NCBI GenBank assembly: GCA_029204225.1
Contig: MU832628.1
Location: 1-64,000, forward strand
Length of the DNA: 64,000 nt
Source of the DNA: Diphasiastrum complanatum
Taxonomy: Eukaryota > Streptophyta > Lycopodiopsida > Lycopodiales > Lycopodiaceae
Direction: 5' to 3'
In this document: positions 11,135 through 26,100 of the stretch, one piece after another
Numbering within the stretch: position 1 is the first letter of the stretch
Layout: each line of letters opens with the position of its first letter
Notes under the pieces: generated by a model
Seen by the model: only the letters and a program-made list of their open reading frames with translations
What the model was told of the DNA's origin: nothing
Databases searched by the model: none
Program-made: the position numbers and the translations under genes

Positions 11135-14100
11135 CTATAAAGCACACAAGCAGATTGAGCTTTTAAGAGGCCATGTCAATTTTTACTTGCATGAAGAAAG
11201 TATATGCTGATTGCAAAATAACTCCATGGCACTTTAATATTGGAAAAGATAAATAAAGGATAGGGACTGAGCAAAAAAAGATAAATGGCTTCCTCAAGAA
11301 GAATTGTCGAAAAGGTACTGACAGCAACTCTCATACCATTGTGCGAGAAGCCAGTCTTGCAGACAAATCCAATTTTTCCTGAATGCCGGACAAGTTGAAA
11401 GGATGAAGGCCCTGTTCTGCGCAGACAGTGAACATACTTGAAGCCAAGCCACTTCCATATGAGAACATCAGAATCCTTTTACCAACCTGCCACACATTTT
11501 ACTGTCCTGTTAGTCTTCAGATTTCTCTTGGAAAACAAACAGAAATATAGCAGCTAAACATGGTCCCATCTTCTTTGAAAGGATAGCCAAACAGGCTGTT
11601 GAAAGCTCACAGCAAACTGAGTTGGGTAAGACCGAGGGGCTTCGTACCAAAGAGTCAGCTTTATTATGGATCAGAGAGGCAAGGCCTGCATAGAGGGATA
11701 CAGTGTACGTGTTTCCGATTTGCTTTGGAATAAGCGTGCCAGGAATAACCTTTTCATTATATTGTGACTTTGCAACCTGCTGCGATGCCTGCATTAGAAG
11801 ACACCAGGGATTTGAATCATTTCCCTGAGCTACACACATGACCAAAGTTCACAAAGCTTCTGCATTACGTTGGACAATGTAAGAAGCACAATTTGCTAAG
11901 ATGATAACTAAATCTGCATATCGTATTAACATTTTTAAAAGGATTGCAGGGGAGTTCTACCGTTCTAGCTGCGACAAGACCTGATTGAACCTGAGGGCTG
12001 AATAGCAAGACTTAGCTAAAATCAATAAGTGAGAAGTAAGTTCAAGAAAACATTAACTTGAGACGCCTTTCAGGAGTGCCGACAATATATTACGACTTTG
12101 AAAAAGGTTTTGACATGCATTAAATGTTCCTGAATATATATATATGAGACATTGAATCATCTGAGTCGTATTTAGAAATCAGTTTAATCAGAGAAGCCAT
12201 ACAAAACCTTCTCTAAATCACGGTTGGTGTAGCTTTCCTCAAGTGACAGTTTTGAAAAATGATGAAACGTTTCTGCTACGGCCTCATCTACAAAACTTCA
12301 AAATCCCAATAACCAAAAACGTATAAGTATGTCAAATATGACAAGGGACTGTATGCATAAAAATTTACACTTGAAGCACCACGTCAGACCTTTTGTTCCT
12401 TGAAAAATCTTCAAACACCAGACGAGCAAAACTTTTCTGCACAAGCTGCACATCTCGAAAAAATGAAAGATAAACATGAGACCCACAAGCATTAAGAATG
12501 TTCAAGACAGCAGGTCTCAGAAGGCCACATCAAAATTCAAATAATTTCCTCGAGATGTAAATTTGTTATACATAAACAATACAAAAGAAATTCCAAGAAC
12601 TCCATAGAATCCTCTTCGTTGCAAGACACTATATCTTTCCTTGAATATTTTATGCCAAATAAACTACAATAAAAATTTACAATTCATTGGCAAACTTAAG
12701 AAAGATCCCCTTTGATACAACAGGAACCAAAAACTTATTGTAGGCTAAATAATCAAAGCTTGTTGTTGAGTTACTCTTAGAGCAAATGATTCTCAAGGAT
12801 TCAAAGCAGTGGCTAGTAGAAAGCATCCCAGAGTAGGTATTGATTGTGGTACGGGGGCTCCATCCATAGAGAGGTAAGGAAACAATAGCTCCAAAATATA
12901 AGAAAATTAACAACAAGCATGCTATTCTCTTGATGATGTGGAATGAAAGGCACATCTGTCAATATAGGGATTTGGATCTAGCTATAAGAGCCTAATGCTC
13001 ATCGCTTGGCTTCAGCAAACTAAGCACGGGTTAAAATCTAAAACTAAAACTAGCTTACACTCTAATGATGAGAAGAATGCTACGAGAGTGAAAAGTGTAA
13101 AAGAGGCAAAAAGGGGAAAACTTCAAGCCACTTTACAACTTTCAAACCTTGCGACTAAAACATCACATGTACGACACAAGAAAAAAGAACAAGCTACTTA
13201 TATGATAAGAGAAGTTATAGACATTTTTTACAAGGAGTGATCTACAAATTTGGAGCTTCTTGTATTTATGCAGCTTCTAATGGCCGTCTCCAAAGGACTT
13301 GAAACATCAAGGTGTGCAAGAGTTATGGAGCTGAAGAAACAACAGTTTCCCATTTCTTGGGCTATGGTCCGAATTCCGGTTGTAAACTTTGCTTGGAAAA
13401 ATTTCCCTGACTTCATACAATCATTTCAAACCATGAGGAGTTACAAGATGTGTAGCCAATCAAAATCGATAGAAGAGAGTTTACTACATCGTTCTAGCGG
13501 GACAATATGACCTCCAAGTCATCTTTTAGCTCTAAACTCATCCATCTTAGATCTCAAAGTTTAAGTCTCACTAGTTTCTCACCCTATAGTGAGAATTATA
13601 CTTTCACATGATAAGAAGTAAATGTTTTTCTACATAGCTCTGATCTAACCTGATTGCAATATTTCTGAAAATTATGTCCAAAACTGACTCCATCTACCCC
13701 CTATAATCAAAGATATCAAAAAACTTGAGCAAGATACATAGCAATATTTCTCCCATCAAACAAAGATTGATTCTAGAGATAAAGTCTTCCATCTTCTGTA
13801 TCACTCTTAGTAGAAAACTTAGAAAGTAAGTTGCTAATGTCTCAACACAAGATGGAGATTGCAATTTCATACTTGTAATGGCTTGTTAAGAGTCGGCAAT
13901 TACAAATTGCAAATAGCTCTAGCAATGAGATTTAACCTATCCCAAAAACAATAGTTTGGCTCACACTTTTATTTGTGCGTAAACAGCCATATAATCTTAT
14001 GCAAACAACAGTTATTGTACACCATCTTTCGTCCCTGCGTGTTGCATTCAGTTGACATGTTGCACCTCCCATCAAAGGTTGCAAACTGATGTTTCCATAG

Positions 14101-17100
14101 ATTTGAAGAACTTCAGCTATCTCTATGTATTTGCAATGACATAATAAAATTCTTGTGTTTGATGGTACCTTGTTATAAGGCGAATGGAAAACCAAAAAGT
14201 CTGCCTCCATTAGAGAGAACTGCCTTCCTTGAATCTTTTGAAATCTGGACAACAAAGCAGGTGCATTAGCGCATCAACAATAGGAATAGGACACGAGACT
14301 GACGAAAATGGCTGTTCATTCAAGAACAAGAACAAATCATTCCTTAGAACATGGATGAATCAAACTTACTTGGTACAAAATCGTCTGTAACACGAACTCA
14401 AAGCCATTAAATAGCATTTTTGTGACAAATGCCCATCCACAACCTGCTTTAAGTACAGCGAAGTTAGAAGAGCACACTTTACATGAGAGTAACAACACAT
14501 TCATTAATAGAAGGGCCATGAACTGCTGAAGTTGAAATGACATACAACAGAAATCTAGTAATATCGAAGCCTTGTTATATTTTCAGCCAAGTGACATCCT
14601 AGGGCATACATGTCCTCCATGGAAAAGGAATCTGAAAAGATAGTTCCATATCACTAACCAAGTCAGCAGCCTCTTATTGACTTAATCGCAATATCTATGG
14701 AGCTAAGCAAGAGATTATTGCAACAGATAAACATACTGCATCCTCGAGGATTTTAGAAACATCAGTCAAGTGCGACCTCACTACCAAAGTTGTGGAAATG
14801 TCATATGTAGGCAGAAATGTAAACAGCTAAGTAAATAAAAGGATGGAATTTCTATTTCAGCAACAGGGAAAATGAATTTGTTGCTCCAATTTATGGAGTT
14901 TTCCTGAACAATTATGTCTACCACATTCATCTTAAATTCCACTTGGATTTATGAAGTCAGCCTTCCCGTATCAGAATGAGAGAGTTTGTTGGTTTCTGTT
15001 ACCCAGCAATATCTTTGTTTAAAGAATTCCTATAATTGTGGAGTAGTTGAAAACATGAGAGTAAAAAAGTTTATCGTTCTCTTTTAACATAGTTCTAAAC
15101 TGTACAGCTTGCAAAACCTTCTGCTCTAAGCATTCTATGGAGGGCGAGGAACAAACTGGATATTCACTGGCCAAATTGGGTTTATAGAAGTCGTATGCAT
15201 GTTCCATATGTGTTGCACTACAACGTCTATCAATGACCAATGGTGCATCTGGCCCAATCAACATGGCAACAGCTCCTGCTCCTCCACTAGGTCTGGCAGG
15301 GCCTTCTGCATACACCTGCCAAGTATAAAGAAATAATTTTATCCAAAATAGCAAAAAAATTCAAAGAATGTGAATAGTACAAGAAGATTGTCTGAACTTT
15401 ACTCAGACTTGATATGAATCTTTCTAGGATTCAAATTTGACATTGACGAAGACTTAGAACATGCTAAAAAAGAAAGTCTAACTCGCATAATCCAATAAAA
15501 TAACAGCTTACCGCACTATCTGTAGCAACTACAAGGGCAAAACGTCCATCCCAGGCAGTGCTTTCTACCCAGTCCACACAATTAAAAAGAGCAGCTGTAC
15601 CACCATAGCATGCATTTGTTGAATCTACACCTTCTATGTCAGCATTTCCAGATTCCTGCTCAACTTAACACAAAGAATCATCAACTATAAGAAAGACTAT
15701 GCACAATGCCAGCACGTAGACATATTGAAGTAAATTGAAGCACAAAAAGCTACTTGTGGATTTGCACGAGAATAATATATCTATTTGCAATTTCCATTAT
15801 AATTAGAAATTAGCCGTGTTATGTTGGAGTAGAGGACTCAAACTCTGCAATGCCAACATCCTTCTATAAGGTAGTGCGCAGCAGTTGGCGACGAAACCCA
15901 ACATGGGACTAGCAGCAATTGACTCAATTTATTTGACGATCTCCGTGACTTTCATATGCACGCTTTGGTGCAACGATGATTGTCACAGAAAACCAGCTCC
16001 ATTATTCTAGATAATGAAACTAGCAGCTCTCAGATGCCCACATATAGACTACACAGACGAGCAAATCCAAAGGGAAAAACTATTTTGCTTGCAACACTAA
16101 ACACAACCTTTCTGGCTCCTACGTATTTGATGACATGCTGAATTGCTCAAGGTGTTCATGCACCCGATTTAACATTTTCATGGTTTCTATTACTAGCCTT
16201 TTCCTGTAAATCAGGTTTCATTTTTATGGGTTTTCTTTTCATAAAACTAAGCAATTTCTTTTTTAACTACTTGATCTAATTTGGGCAGTTTCATGGCCAT
16301 CTTAATGATTTAGCTCATTACTTTGATGCATTAAAGTGATTACTTCTACTTTGATCTATCAAAGCGACTTTAGCAAGTTAGTGGAGCATAGTGATTCGTA
16401 CTTCCATACTGATCCTGTATTGTACTTCTAATTGACTTGAGTTTTAAACAAATCAATGTTATGTCTAGGATAGTACCCAACATAACAAAGATTATGTGAA
16501 ATCTTCAGCCTTATGGAGTGACAACTAACAGACGCAAACATCCACACCAGCCTTCGTACCTTTCATAGATATGTACAGAGACCCACATACTGAGTTTCTA
16601 TCACTTCTCCGAATGTAAATTAACAAGTTATTACGAGTGGCAGGAAGTACTAGAGTATGTGACGTAAAATTCCCTGGGAAAAACATAGTCTAATTTTCAG
16701 AAGATAAATATGATTTTTACGCTAGTTACAATTGGCACCAAGTGCAGAGATTAGATGTTTTTGAATAAAAAGAACCACGAATTCACAAAACTTTGCAACT
16801 CTTTGAGGTTTCACAAAATAGGTAAGTAAGAGACCTCAAATAACTTCATTAACCAGGTCTTTATTGCCTTGCTTTTGTCCACAATTGTCTCACTACCAAC
16901 ATCTAGACGACCAATTCTATCTGGAGCAATTTCGTATTTCTCAAATAGGGACTGCACCACTGTCATGCTGTTTACACATGCTGAGGCTTCTTAGCAAACT
17001 GTTACGCAACGCCAAATTCATCTGTGCTACATAAGCATTTACTATAATAAAGATACTGTATCCTATGTGTAAAGATATTACGAACTGTTTAAAAAAAGCG

Positions 17101-20100
17101 CATAACAAGAAAGTATGTCACGACCCACATAATGAGAGATTGGGTTTCAATCAGATTGATAGATTGAGCCTAAACAACCTAGGATCAAAGTTTTCTTAGC
17201 GGAAAAATTTAACACGTACTGTTCTTACCTCATCGAAATGACATCTTCCCAGTCTGTGCAGAAAGCAAGAATGTCTTGCCCTAAACCTATTGTATATTTT
17301 CCCTTGCTTGCCTTATCGTGATCCTCCAATTCATCCTGTGGTTTCCAAGATTATCAATAAAGTACAAGCATCACAACTTTGAGCATATTTGTAAGACCAA
17401 AAGGAGTTTCAAACATTTTTCAATGCATTTAGTTCTTTAACTGAAATTTCTGATACTTGATATTGGTACATTCATCCTTTGAATAAAAGAGCTTATACTT
17501 AAAGACAATGAAATTAAACGGAAAACAGATGGTGCTCCTTCAGTAAACAAGTGAAGCTTAAACATCTTAAAAATCAGTTAACTTTAAATATTGAGAAAGT
17601 GATCATGCATTGGAATTGTTTTAATACACTAACCATAGATAACACACTCGTTACAAAAAGGTTAAATCCCATGTCTTTAAGGAATCGTCATATAATGAGC
17701 TTGAAGGAGAATTTAGCTGGTATATCTGCTGGAAATCTTTGGAGAGCTGCAAGGAGTCATTTTGGCTATTTGTTCCAAGCATGTCTTTATACTTGATTTG
17801 GACTTTGATGGCATCGGGAAAGAAGTTTAGAAAAATGAATTTCAAAAATACGCCACCCAAATAGGTTTGGTTGCTACTACAAAGTTAGCTACAAATAGGG
17901 ATGATGCTTCCTTTTTTGTGGTTAAATGATCAGAAAGTTGTTCTTAGCTTCGCTTTTGTTACATTTAGCTTCAGATTAGATTGTTCTTATCATGATGATC
18001 GTGTATGGAGGATTGATCATTCTATTGGCAATATTTCTGCCAATTTCATGTAAAACTTTTCGTGAAAAATGTAAAAAATAAATTTTTTTATGATCTAACA
18101 GAGAATTGTTGCCACAGTTAACTCATGCAATTTCATATTAGAGATCATGTCTACTACTCATTCAAGCGGGTAAAATAATCACATTTCGAGTTTGTATGTC
18201 CCTATTAAACTTCAAATTTGTTATGTGTCTACTAAAGTGTATCCAATGACACTTTCAGAGTGCTGCTTCGAACTCAGCTCCACTAATTTTAGGTTTTGTT
18301 GTTTGGTCACTACGCTCCTTCAGCAAACCATCCTCCTCTTTCAACATTTGTCTCCCTTTCATGGATTACCGTTTTCCATAAATCCTTTGAGTTCAAAACA
18401 CACATGTGTTGTGCCATCCATCCAGCTCATTGTTTCTACACTCACTGCATCACTTCCAACCATCATTTGCATATCTTGATTCTTCTATTTATCTTTTGTT
18501 CCTCATCTGCAGCCGCTTCTATGCTACAAGAACCTTTAAATGTACTGACTACTCACATATGGTTTGTATCATTTGTTCAGCATACAAAACAGAATGTCAA
18601 TTTGGTTCTCAAGGGAAAAATAAAGATATCGCATAGTAGTACAAGGAGCTAGATTATTGGTTATACAAGTTCTTAATTCTCAGGTCATTCTATGGATAAA
18701 TAAGAATATTGCTCTATGCATGATGTTGCTCTTGTTTTGTGCAAAACACAAAAGAGGTGAAGTTGCTCCTATCCTTGAATTTCTTACAATTAAAAATCAA
18801 ATACTGCTGCCATAGTTGATCACAATGGGCTTGAGTTCTAACATTTTAAGCATGTCCACACAATCACAGATTATCTACATAAGGTTTAGATCTAAACTTG
18901 TAGATTCAATTATTTTGCCTACGAAGGAGCTCTTGGTCTGATTCATTGATGGCTTGCAAAACCTTTTTGAAAAAGATTAACCACAAAAGCCTTGTCAAGC
19001 CATTTCACTTGCTAGCTCTTTGGATCCTGCTTCTCAATCAAATTTTCACAGAGACATTCTTTCTCCATCCTTCAGGTACTATTGTTGATCAGCCTTGAAG
19101 TCCTTCAAGGTTATTTCCAAAATTAAATCCACATTATCCTCCACAGAATGCATAAACTTTGTCAAACAATCAGAAATAAACCTGGTGGCTCTTATATATC
19201 AAAATAGACCTGGACAATCCATGAAATAAAAAGATCCTCAATGAAATACTCAGGTACAATCTCACTCGGAATGGCTTTGAGGAAAACAATGACATGATGG
19301 ATAAAATTTTATCAACAACAACCAAGGCTCATTCCCTCCCTCTATATGGGGAAAAACCATGATAGTCTTCATGCAGGCATCCCTCTATTGTCGATGGAGA
19401 ATACGTCAATGTTTTGAGAGTCCTTGCATTATACATACAAGATTGAATGAAAGCATAGAAGTCTATACATACAAGCACTCTCCTGTCATCTATAGACACA
19501 TGGCAATTCTGCAAAATCACGCGTGTCACAGATTTATCACTAGCTCCATATCCGACTTTCCGTACTCTCTGGTTTTAGGGTTTAGGGTCCACACAATCAC
19601 AGATTAGCTAATAATTCTGATTTTAAGAGGTGAAAATCCTGATTTTCCACAATCAGACTCACCTCTACCTAGAAGGGGAAAAATGCAAAAACGTTCATAA
19701 CTTTTGAACAGGTTGGCACATCCCCACGAAATTTTGATAGCCCACTACTAGTACTAAATCGCTGCCCTAGAGGCCTTTTCTAGGTGATTTCAAATGCTAT
19801 TGGGCTGAATCTAAGATGCTAAAAATCTAGAAAATAGTGGACAGCCATGGAACAACAATCCTCAAAAAAGAGGAAGCTAAAATTGAGAGAGAAAACACGA
19901 CATAGAAATTTTTAGAATCTGTCCCTTGATAATCTTTTTGTAAATATGTCCGCAACTTTGGAGCAATAAATAAGCTCTGACTCTCCCGCTAGAACCTTCT
20001 TGCGAATGAAATGGTAGTGTATTTCAATATGTTTGGGGCATGCATGGAAAACAGGGATTTTTGCAAGCCGGATGCATCTTTGATTGTCACAAAACATCTA

Positions 20101-23100
20101 CGTTGGATTTGATTGGTGCAAACCACAATCTTCCAACAAGGTGTGCAGCCAAACACATTTGCAAGTGGCTGTTGTTGTAGCTCTATACTCAGCTTCAATA
20201 GAGGATAATGCCACTGTAGGTTGCTTCTTACAAAGCCAAGTTACCGCAGCTTAACCAAGTGAGAAAACATATCCGGAAACTGACCTCCAATTTTTGGGAT
20301 CACTTGCCCAATCGGCGTCACAATAGCCCACCAATTTGAAAATGTCATTCTCGGCATATTCAATTCCATAATTGTTGTATGCTTTAAATAACGAAGATTC
20401 CTCTTGGCTACCTTGAGATGGACCTGTTTTGGATTCTTTATATGTTGGCTATCAAAGTTGACACTATATGCAATGTTGGGCCTGGTTATAGTAGCATGCA
20501 TATATGAGGCTACCAACTAGCTGCCTATACAAGGTCTTGTCAACTTCTTTTTTCTTCATTTGTATCTAATGTGGACAGCCTAATCTCTGCTGGAGTTGCA
20601 GCAAGTTTGCAATCCATAAGAGAATTTCTCAAGCATGTTGTATATGTATCTGCTTTGTGTGAGGAAGAGTGAGTGTGGGAGCCTCCACACCTCTATACCA
20701 AGATAGTAATGGACTTGTCCCAAGTCCTTCATCTCAAATTATTAACTTCGACGATTTGCTTAGGATTACTTCCTGTGATTATCATTATTCATATCATCAA
20801 TATAGAGTGTTAATAAAAGGATGTTGGAGGGTTTGCATATATCAAGGCTACCCTAACCCTAGTTAATAAGTGAGAGGGATTTGGCACCCTGCGTGTGTAA
20901 GTCCAACCCGATGATCACATAGTTATTTGGTTAGTTAGAAGTCAATAAAAGGACTTTAGGCCTTTTTGCGGACTTTTAATGTCACAGGGCCTAAAAGTCA
21001 AGTTAGTGAATAAAATAGGGGTTTCCACCTCAAATTCAAATTGGTTCCCTCCAATTTTTGAATGGGTGGGTTTCAAATTTGAATAGTTAGAGAGGTAGAA
21101 ATTGGCCAATAGGATTTGAGGCCAAGGCCCTAAAATCCACTATATATAGTGATAAATTCGAATCATTTGTACATGTTCTCGTCATTTCAATTCAAGCAGG
21201 TTGGCCCTCTTATGAAATGGATAAGGAATGTCCTTGCTCTCCATCTCTCCTCCTCTAACTCTCATGCTTTCTTTGGATTTGTCATTTGTTGGATTTGATG
21301 CTTATTGGGATTGATCATTCTTATGCTTTCTGTGAGAGAGAAAGGGAGAGAGAGAAGAGTAAGTCTCTATCATCATTGTGGATCTAGTGTTAACGAATGT
21401 AGCGTTAACGCTTAGTGTTAGTGGCAAGGCTCCCTTATCTAAGTTGTAGTTAGATTCTACCAAGCGATGGAGGATCTGGGATGAGGTCCTTTTCTTCCTG
21501 AGGTTGCCAACCATCAGGAAGTTGTTCGGTAACTAGGCAGTGGCCTGGAGGGATGGGTCTCTGATGGCCTCTACCAGGTAAACATCATTGGTATGATAAG
21601 TTCAATGGTAGTATCAATAAAGGGCTTGATGGTTGATTTGGCATGCTTATGATTGGGGTTGAGGTGTGTGCTCGAAGAAATCCCTATGGCAGCAAGGGCG
21701 ACATCAGTAACCCGCACCTTGTGGGTGACTCTCTGGAAGGTGATATAAAACTTGGACTTATCCTCGTCCCAAGTGCTAAAAAAGCCATGGTGATAAATTC
21801 CATATTGATTTTATTCGAAAAGGTTGTAGGAAAAATAGTAATAATTCTTCCACAGAGAACACGATGAAAGTTTGAATAAATTAAACTAATATCAGTGTCT
21901 TCAATTGGATTTGTTTATGACCTATGTACTAATAGAACAGTATTTACCTTGAATGAATTAGCGTGCGGAAATAATATGCGGAATTAAGAGACAACTTAAG
22001 ACAATTTTAGACAAACTTAATTACAGGTCTTTTGGCCTTTTAATTCTGTAACAGTAGATCTAACCGTTTACGACGGTTGATATTCAAATAAACGCTCTGT
22101 TTCCAAGGTCGAATAATTTATGTTCGCGAATTATTCGCGACAGTCCATCTCTTCATTACAGCTTCGAGTTTCGCGAATTGTTCGCGACACTTGTCTCTTC
22201 GCGACATTTTTGTGTTTTGCGAATTGTTCGCGACAGATGACAGTCTTTCAGCTTGAAGAAGAATCCAGAATATTTTGCAAATTGTTCGTGACAGTTTCGC
22301 GACAGGTGAGCTTTGAACAAGAAACAGAATATTTCGCGACAAGATTCTGTTCGCGAATCTTTCGAGCTTCTACAAGAAACTTTTCGTGAATCTTTCGAGG
22401 TTGATCACGAATAGAAAATGGTTCGAGTTCGTTTCTCATCCTTTGTCAAGTAAACTGCGCACTTTGTTACTAGAATCGATATCTGTCTAATTAGGTGTTC
22501 TACAGCTCCCTCTCAAAGCGGGCAATTGGATTAACCCCAATCTTCTTCCCTGCTTCTCGAACAAAGCTTTACTGAGTGGCTTTGTAAAGATATCAGCTGT
22601 CATTTCCTTTGTGGGTATGAAGACTATCTTCAATATCTTCCTCTCGACTAAGTCCCGAATTACATGATACTTGATAGCTATGTGCTTCGTTTTCGAGTGA
22701 GATATAGGATCTTTCGTAAGATAGATTGCTGAAGTGTTATCCATTAACAAGACATAAGGTTCAGAAATAGATTCATCAAATCCTTCCAACATCTGCTTGA
22801 TCCAGATCAACTCGTTTGCCATCTTGGCTGCTGCTACATATTCCGCTTCACAAGAAGATTGAGCTACTGTTGTTTGCTTCTTGCTTATCCAGAGTATGGC
22901 TGCACCAGATACTAGAGTACAACCTCCTGAAATACTTCTGCTATCAACCTTCATGGATGCCCAGCTTGCGTCACTATAAGATTCGATGTGAAATCCAGCC
23001 CTGAAATACTTCTGCTATCAACCTTCATGGATGCCCAGCTTGCGTCACTGTAAGATTCGATGTGAAATCCAGCTTCCTTCGAATAACACAGTCCATAGTC

Positions 23101-26100
23101 TTTCGTTTCCTGGAGATATTGTAGTACTCTTTTCGCCAACTTCCAATGCAACGATCCTGGGTTCTGATTATATTGGCTCAGCCTGTATACTGCAAATGCT
23201 ATATCAAGTCTGGTGTTGTCTGCAAGATATAACAATGATTCAATCAGCCTATGATAGGGTGTATTGGCCATTCGCTTCTCTTCCTCGATAGTCTGCGGAC
23301 AATTTGCCTTGCTCAGTATTGTTCTAGGTATCATGGGAGTATGCACACCTTTGCATTCGAGCATGTTGAAGTTTTCAATGATCTTTTGAGTGTACTTTTG
23401 TTGGTGAAGATACAACTTACCACCTTCAAAGTCTCTCTCGATCTGCAAGCCTAGATAGATTTTTGCTTCTCCTAGGTCACCGATCTCAAAAATTTCAGAA
23501 ATGTGTCTTTTGACATCTGAAATTAACTTATCTCTTCTTGAGAAGATAAGCATGTCATCAACATAAACAGCTAGAATGATTATTTCATTTTGGACATGCT
23601 TGATATAGACATTCGATTCAACGAATAGAGGTTTGAAGCCTAAGGAACATAGTGCTTAGTCCTTCTTTCTATACCATTGTTTGGCTGCTTGTTTTAGACC
23701 ATAAATGCTTTTATTCATGTGACATCCGTATTTTGGATATTCTTGGCTTACAACAAGTGGTTGGTCCATGAATAAGTCTTCTTCCAATTCTGCGTGCAAG
23801 AAAGCAGTCTTCTCATCCACAATATGGATTTCCAGATCATGAGCCACTGCATACGCGAATAACAAGCGAATTGATGTATGTTTGACTACCGGTGAGAAAG
23901 TATCAGTGTAGTCGATTCCATACTTCTGTGAAAATCCTTTAGCAACCAACCTTGCTTTGTATCTGATGTTTTCTAGACCTGTTTTGATCTTGTAGATCCA
24001 CTTGCATTTGACTGGTTTTCTGCCATCAGGTATAGGTGCAAGTGTCCATACATTGTTCCTATACATGGATGACATTTCGTCCTCCATTGCTTGAATCCAG
24101 CGATCTTTATCTGGTCCATCGACAGCTTCCTCGAAGAGAAACCACAAAATTCGATGGTTGTATTAAAAACATCCTGACCATACCTTTCTGGTGGTTTTCG
24201 TTGTCTGTCAGATCTTCTCACAGTCTGTTCAAGTTTCGAATTCGATTCTGATTCGACCTTGTCTGCTGGAATTCGAGTTGGTGATTCGAGTCTGTCAGGT
24301 ACTCGATCTTGAACTCCCTCTAAATCTGGTAATTCTCGTTCATCTTTTGCTTGTTTTATTGTCGTCATTGGTAGCTCATAATAGTTTTTGAAAATTTCAT
24401 AGCCGACTAAATCACTGTCTGCTATGTATTTCGACTCATCAAATTTAACATCTCGAACTACTTTTATTTTGCCAGTTTCGGGTACATAGACACGATAATA
24501 TGACGAATGTAACTCGAATCCTACCAGAAAACCTATGTCCGAACATGTGCAAGATTTGGCTTCGACTTCCACCATATCTCATGAGGAGTTTTATCTGGTA
24601 TTCGAGATTTCAGAATACGATTCTGAAGATAATTCGATGTAGCCACTGCTTCTGCCCACAACTGTTTTGGTGCCTTCGCATGAGCCGTCATACACCTAGT
24701 AGCTTCCATCAGTGTACAATTCTTTCGTTCAGCTATTCCATTGTGCTGAGGTGTGTACGATACAGTCTTCGTATGCATAATACCTCGATCATTACAGTAA
24801 GCTTTGAATTCGTTGGAAATGTACTCACCTCCACGATCTGTGCGAATCTGCTTCAACTTATTGCATGTCTGCTTCTCAGCCCAATTCGTATACTCAACGA
24901 ATTTCTCGAAAGCTTCAGATTTTGTACATATAAAGTATACCATAGCGAACTTGCTGAAGTCATCAATAAACGTAATGAAGTACTTTCCATCACCCAACAA
25001 CAATACTCCGAATGGTCCTTAGTTCCTTATAAACATCCTTACTGAAAGGTGTTCTAGTCATCTTGCCTTTAAGACAGGATTCGCAGATAGTTCGAATATC
25101 TCTACTTTTGATTTCGACTCCTTCAATTCTCTGATGTTGGCTTGGTACAACACTTCCATGTTCATGTGACATAGCCTCTTGTGCCACAGTATATCTGTTG
25201 ATTCCTGAGTTTGATTCGCATGTTCGATTCGAGTTCGAATGTTCAAGTGATACAAATTTCCTTCTCTGTTGCCTTTAGCAACTAGGTTATCAAAATCTTC
25301 CTCGAACAGCTTACAAGAGTTCTTTGTGAAGGTTACTGACATGCCTATATCGACTATCTTAGCTACGGATAGAAGATCTTTGTCAAGAGTATGGACATAG
25401 AGAACTTCCTCCAGTTTCTTGTCACCCTGATTCGTGTCTAGCTATAGTACACCAGTTCCATCAACTACATGCTTAGAACCTTCTCCAAGTATAATGAATC
25501 TCGCATAATTCGTCTTCTTGTACTCAGATAAAATTTGTTTCGAGGAAACAAAATGTGAGGTGGCTCCCGAATCAAGTACTACTTCTCGAGTTTTTGAATC
25601 TGATGAACAGCATAGATCAGCACTAACATATGTTGTTGAGTTCCTTGTTGTCTTGTCTTCTGCTGCTCTGGAGCATTCTGCTTTGTCTTCGACATAGTTT
25701 GAATTTGAAGGTTCGCTTCAATTCTGCTCCGTTTTGTTTCTGGGATTCTGATAACAGTTTACTACTGCATGACCCCATTTATGACAATGAATGCATTCAA
25801 TCTTTGGATTTAACCAACACTTATCTTCTGTGTGACCCCTTTTGCATCTATTGCAGATCTTCTTATCACCAGAATTTTTCTGTTGTTTTCCAGATTGTTG
25901 ATCATTAGTCTTGGACTCATTCTTTTCAGACGACTCCCTCTTTAACTTAGACGAGTAAATAGAGCATTTTCGGAATCACCATTATTGTCATAGCGTTCAC
26001 GAGCTTCTACTTCCTCTTTAACTCCGTCTATAGCCTTTTGAAGTGTCATTGTCGCATCCTTCGCCAATAAGGTTCGAGTTGTGCGGAATGAATGACCTGG

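Noticed and set aside
12260-12290. HMGS exon 9 starting after the TAG at about 12287
   Set aside because: With the phase left by exon 8 this gives an immediate stop; the acceptor TGAAG at 12296 restores frame and conserved residues.
17551-18652. Several 76-118 codon ORFs in intron 1
   Set aside because: AT-rich, overlapping in different frames, with no motif; chance ORFs.
24500-25045. 181-codon plus-strand ORF
   Set aside because: It is antisense to the well-supported copia integrase and has no protein motif.
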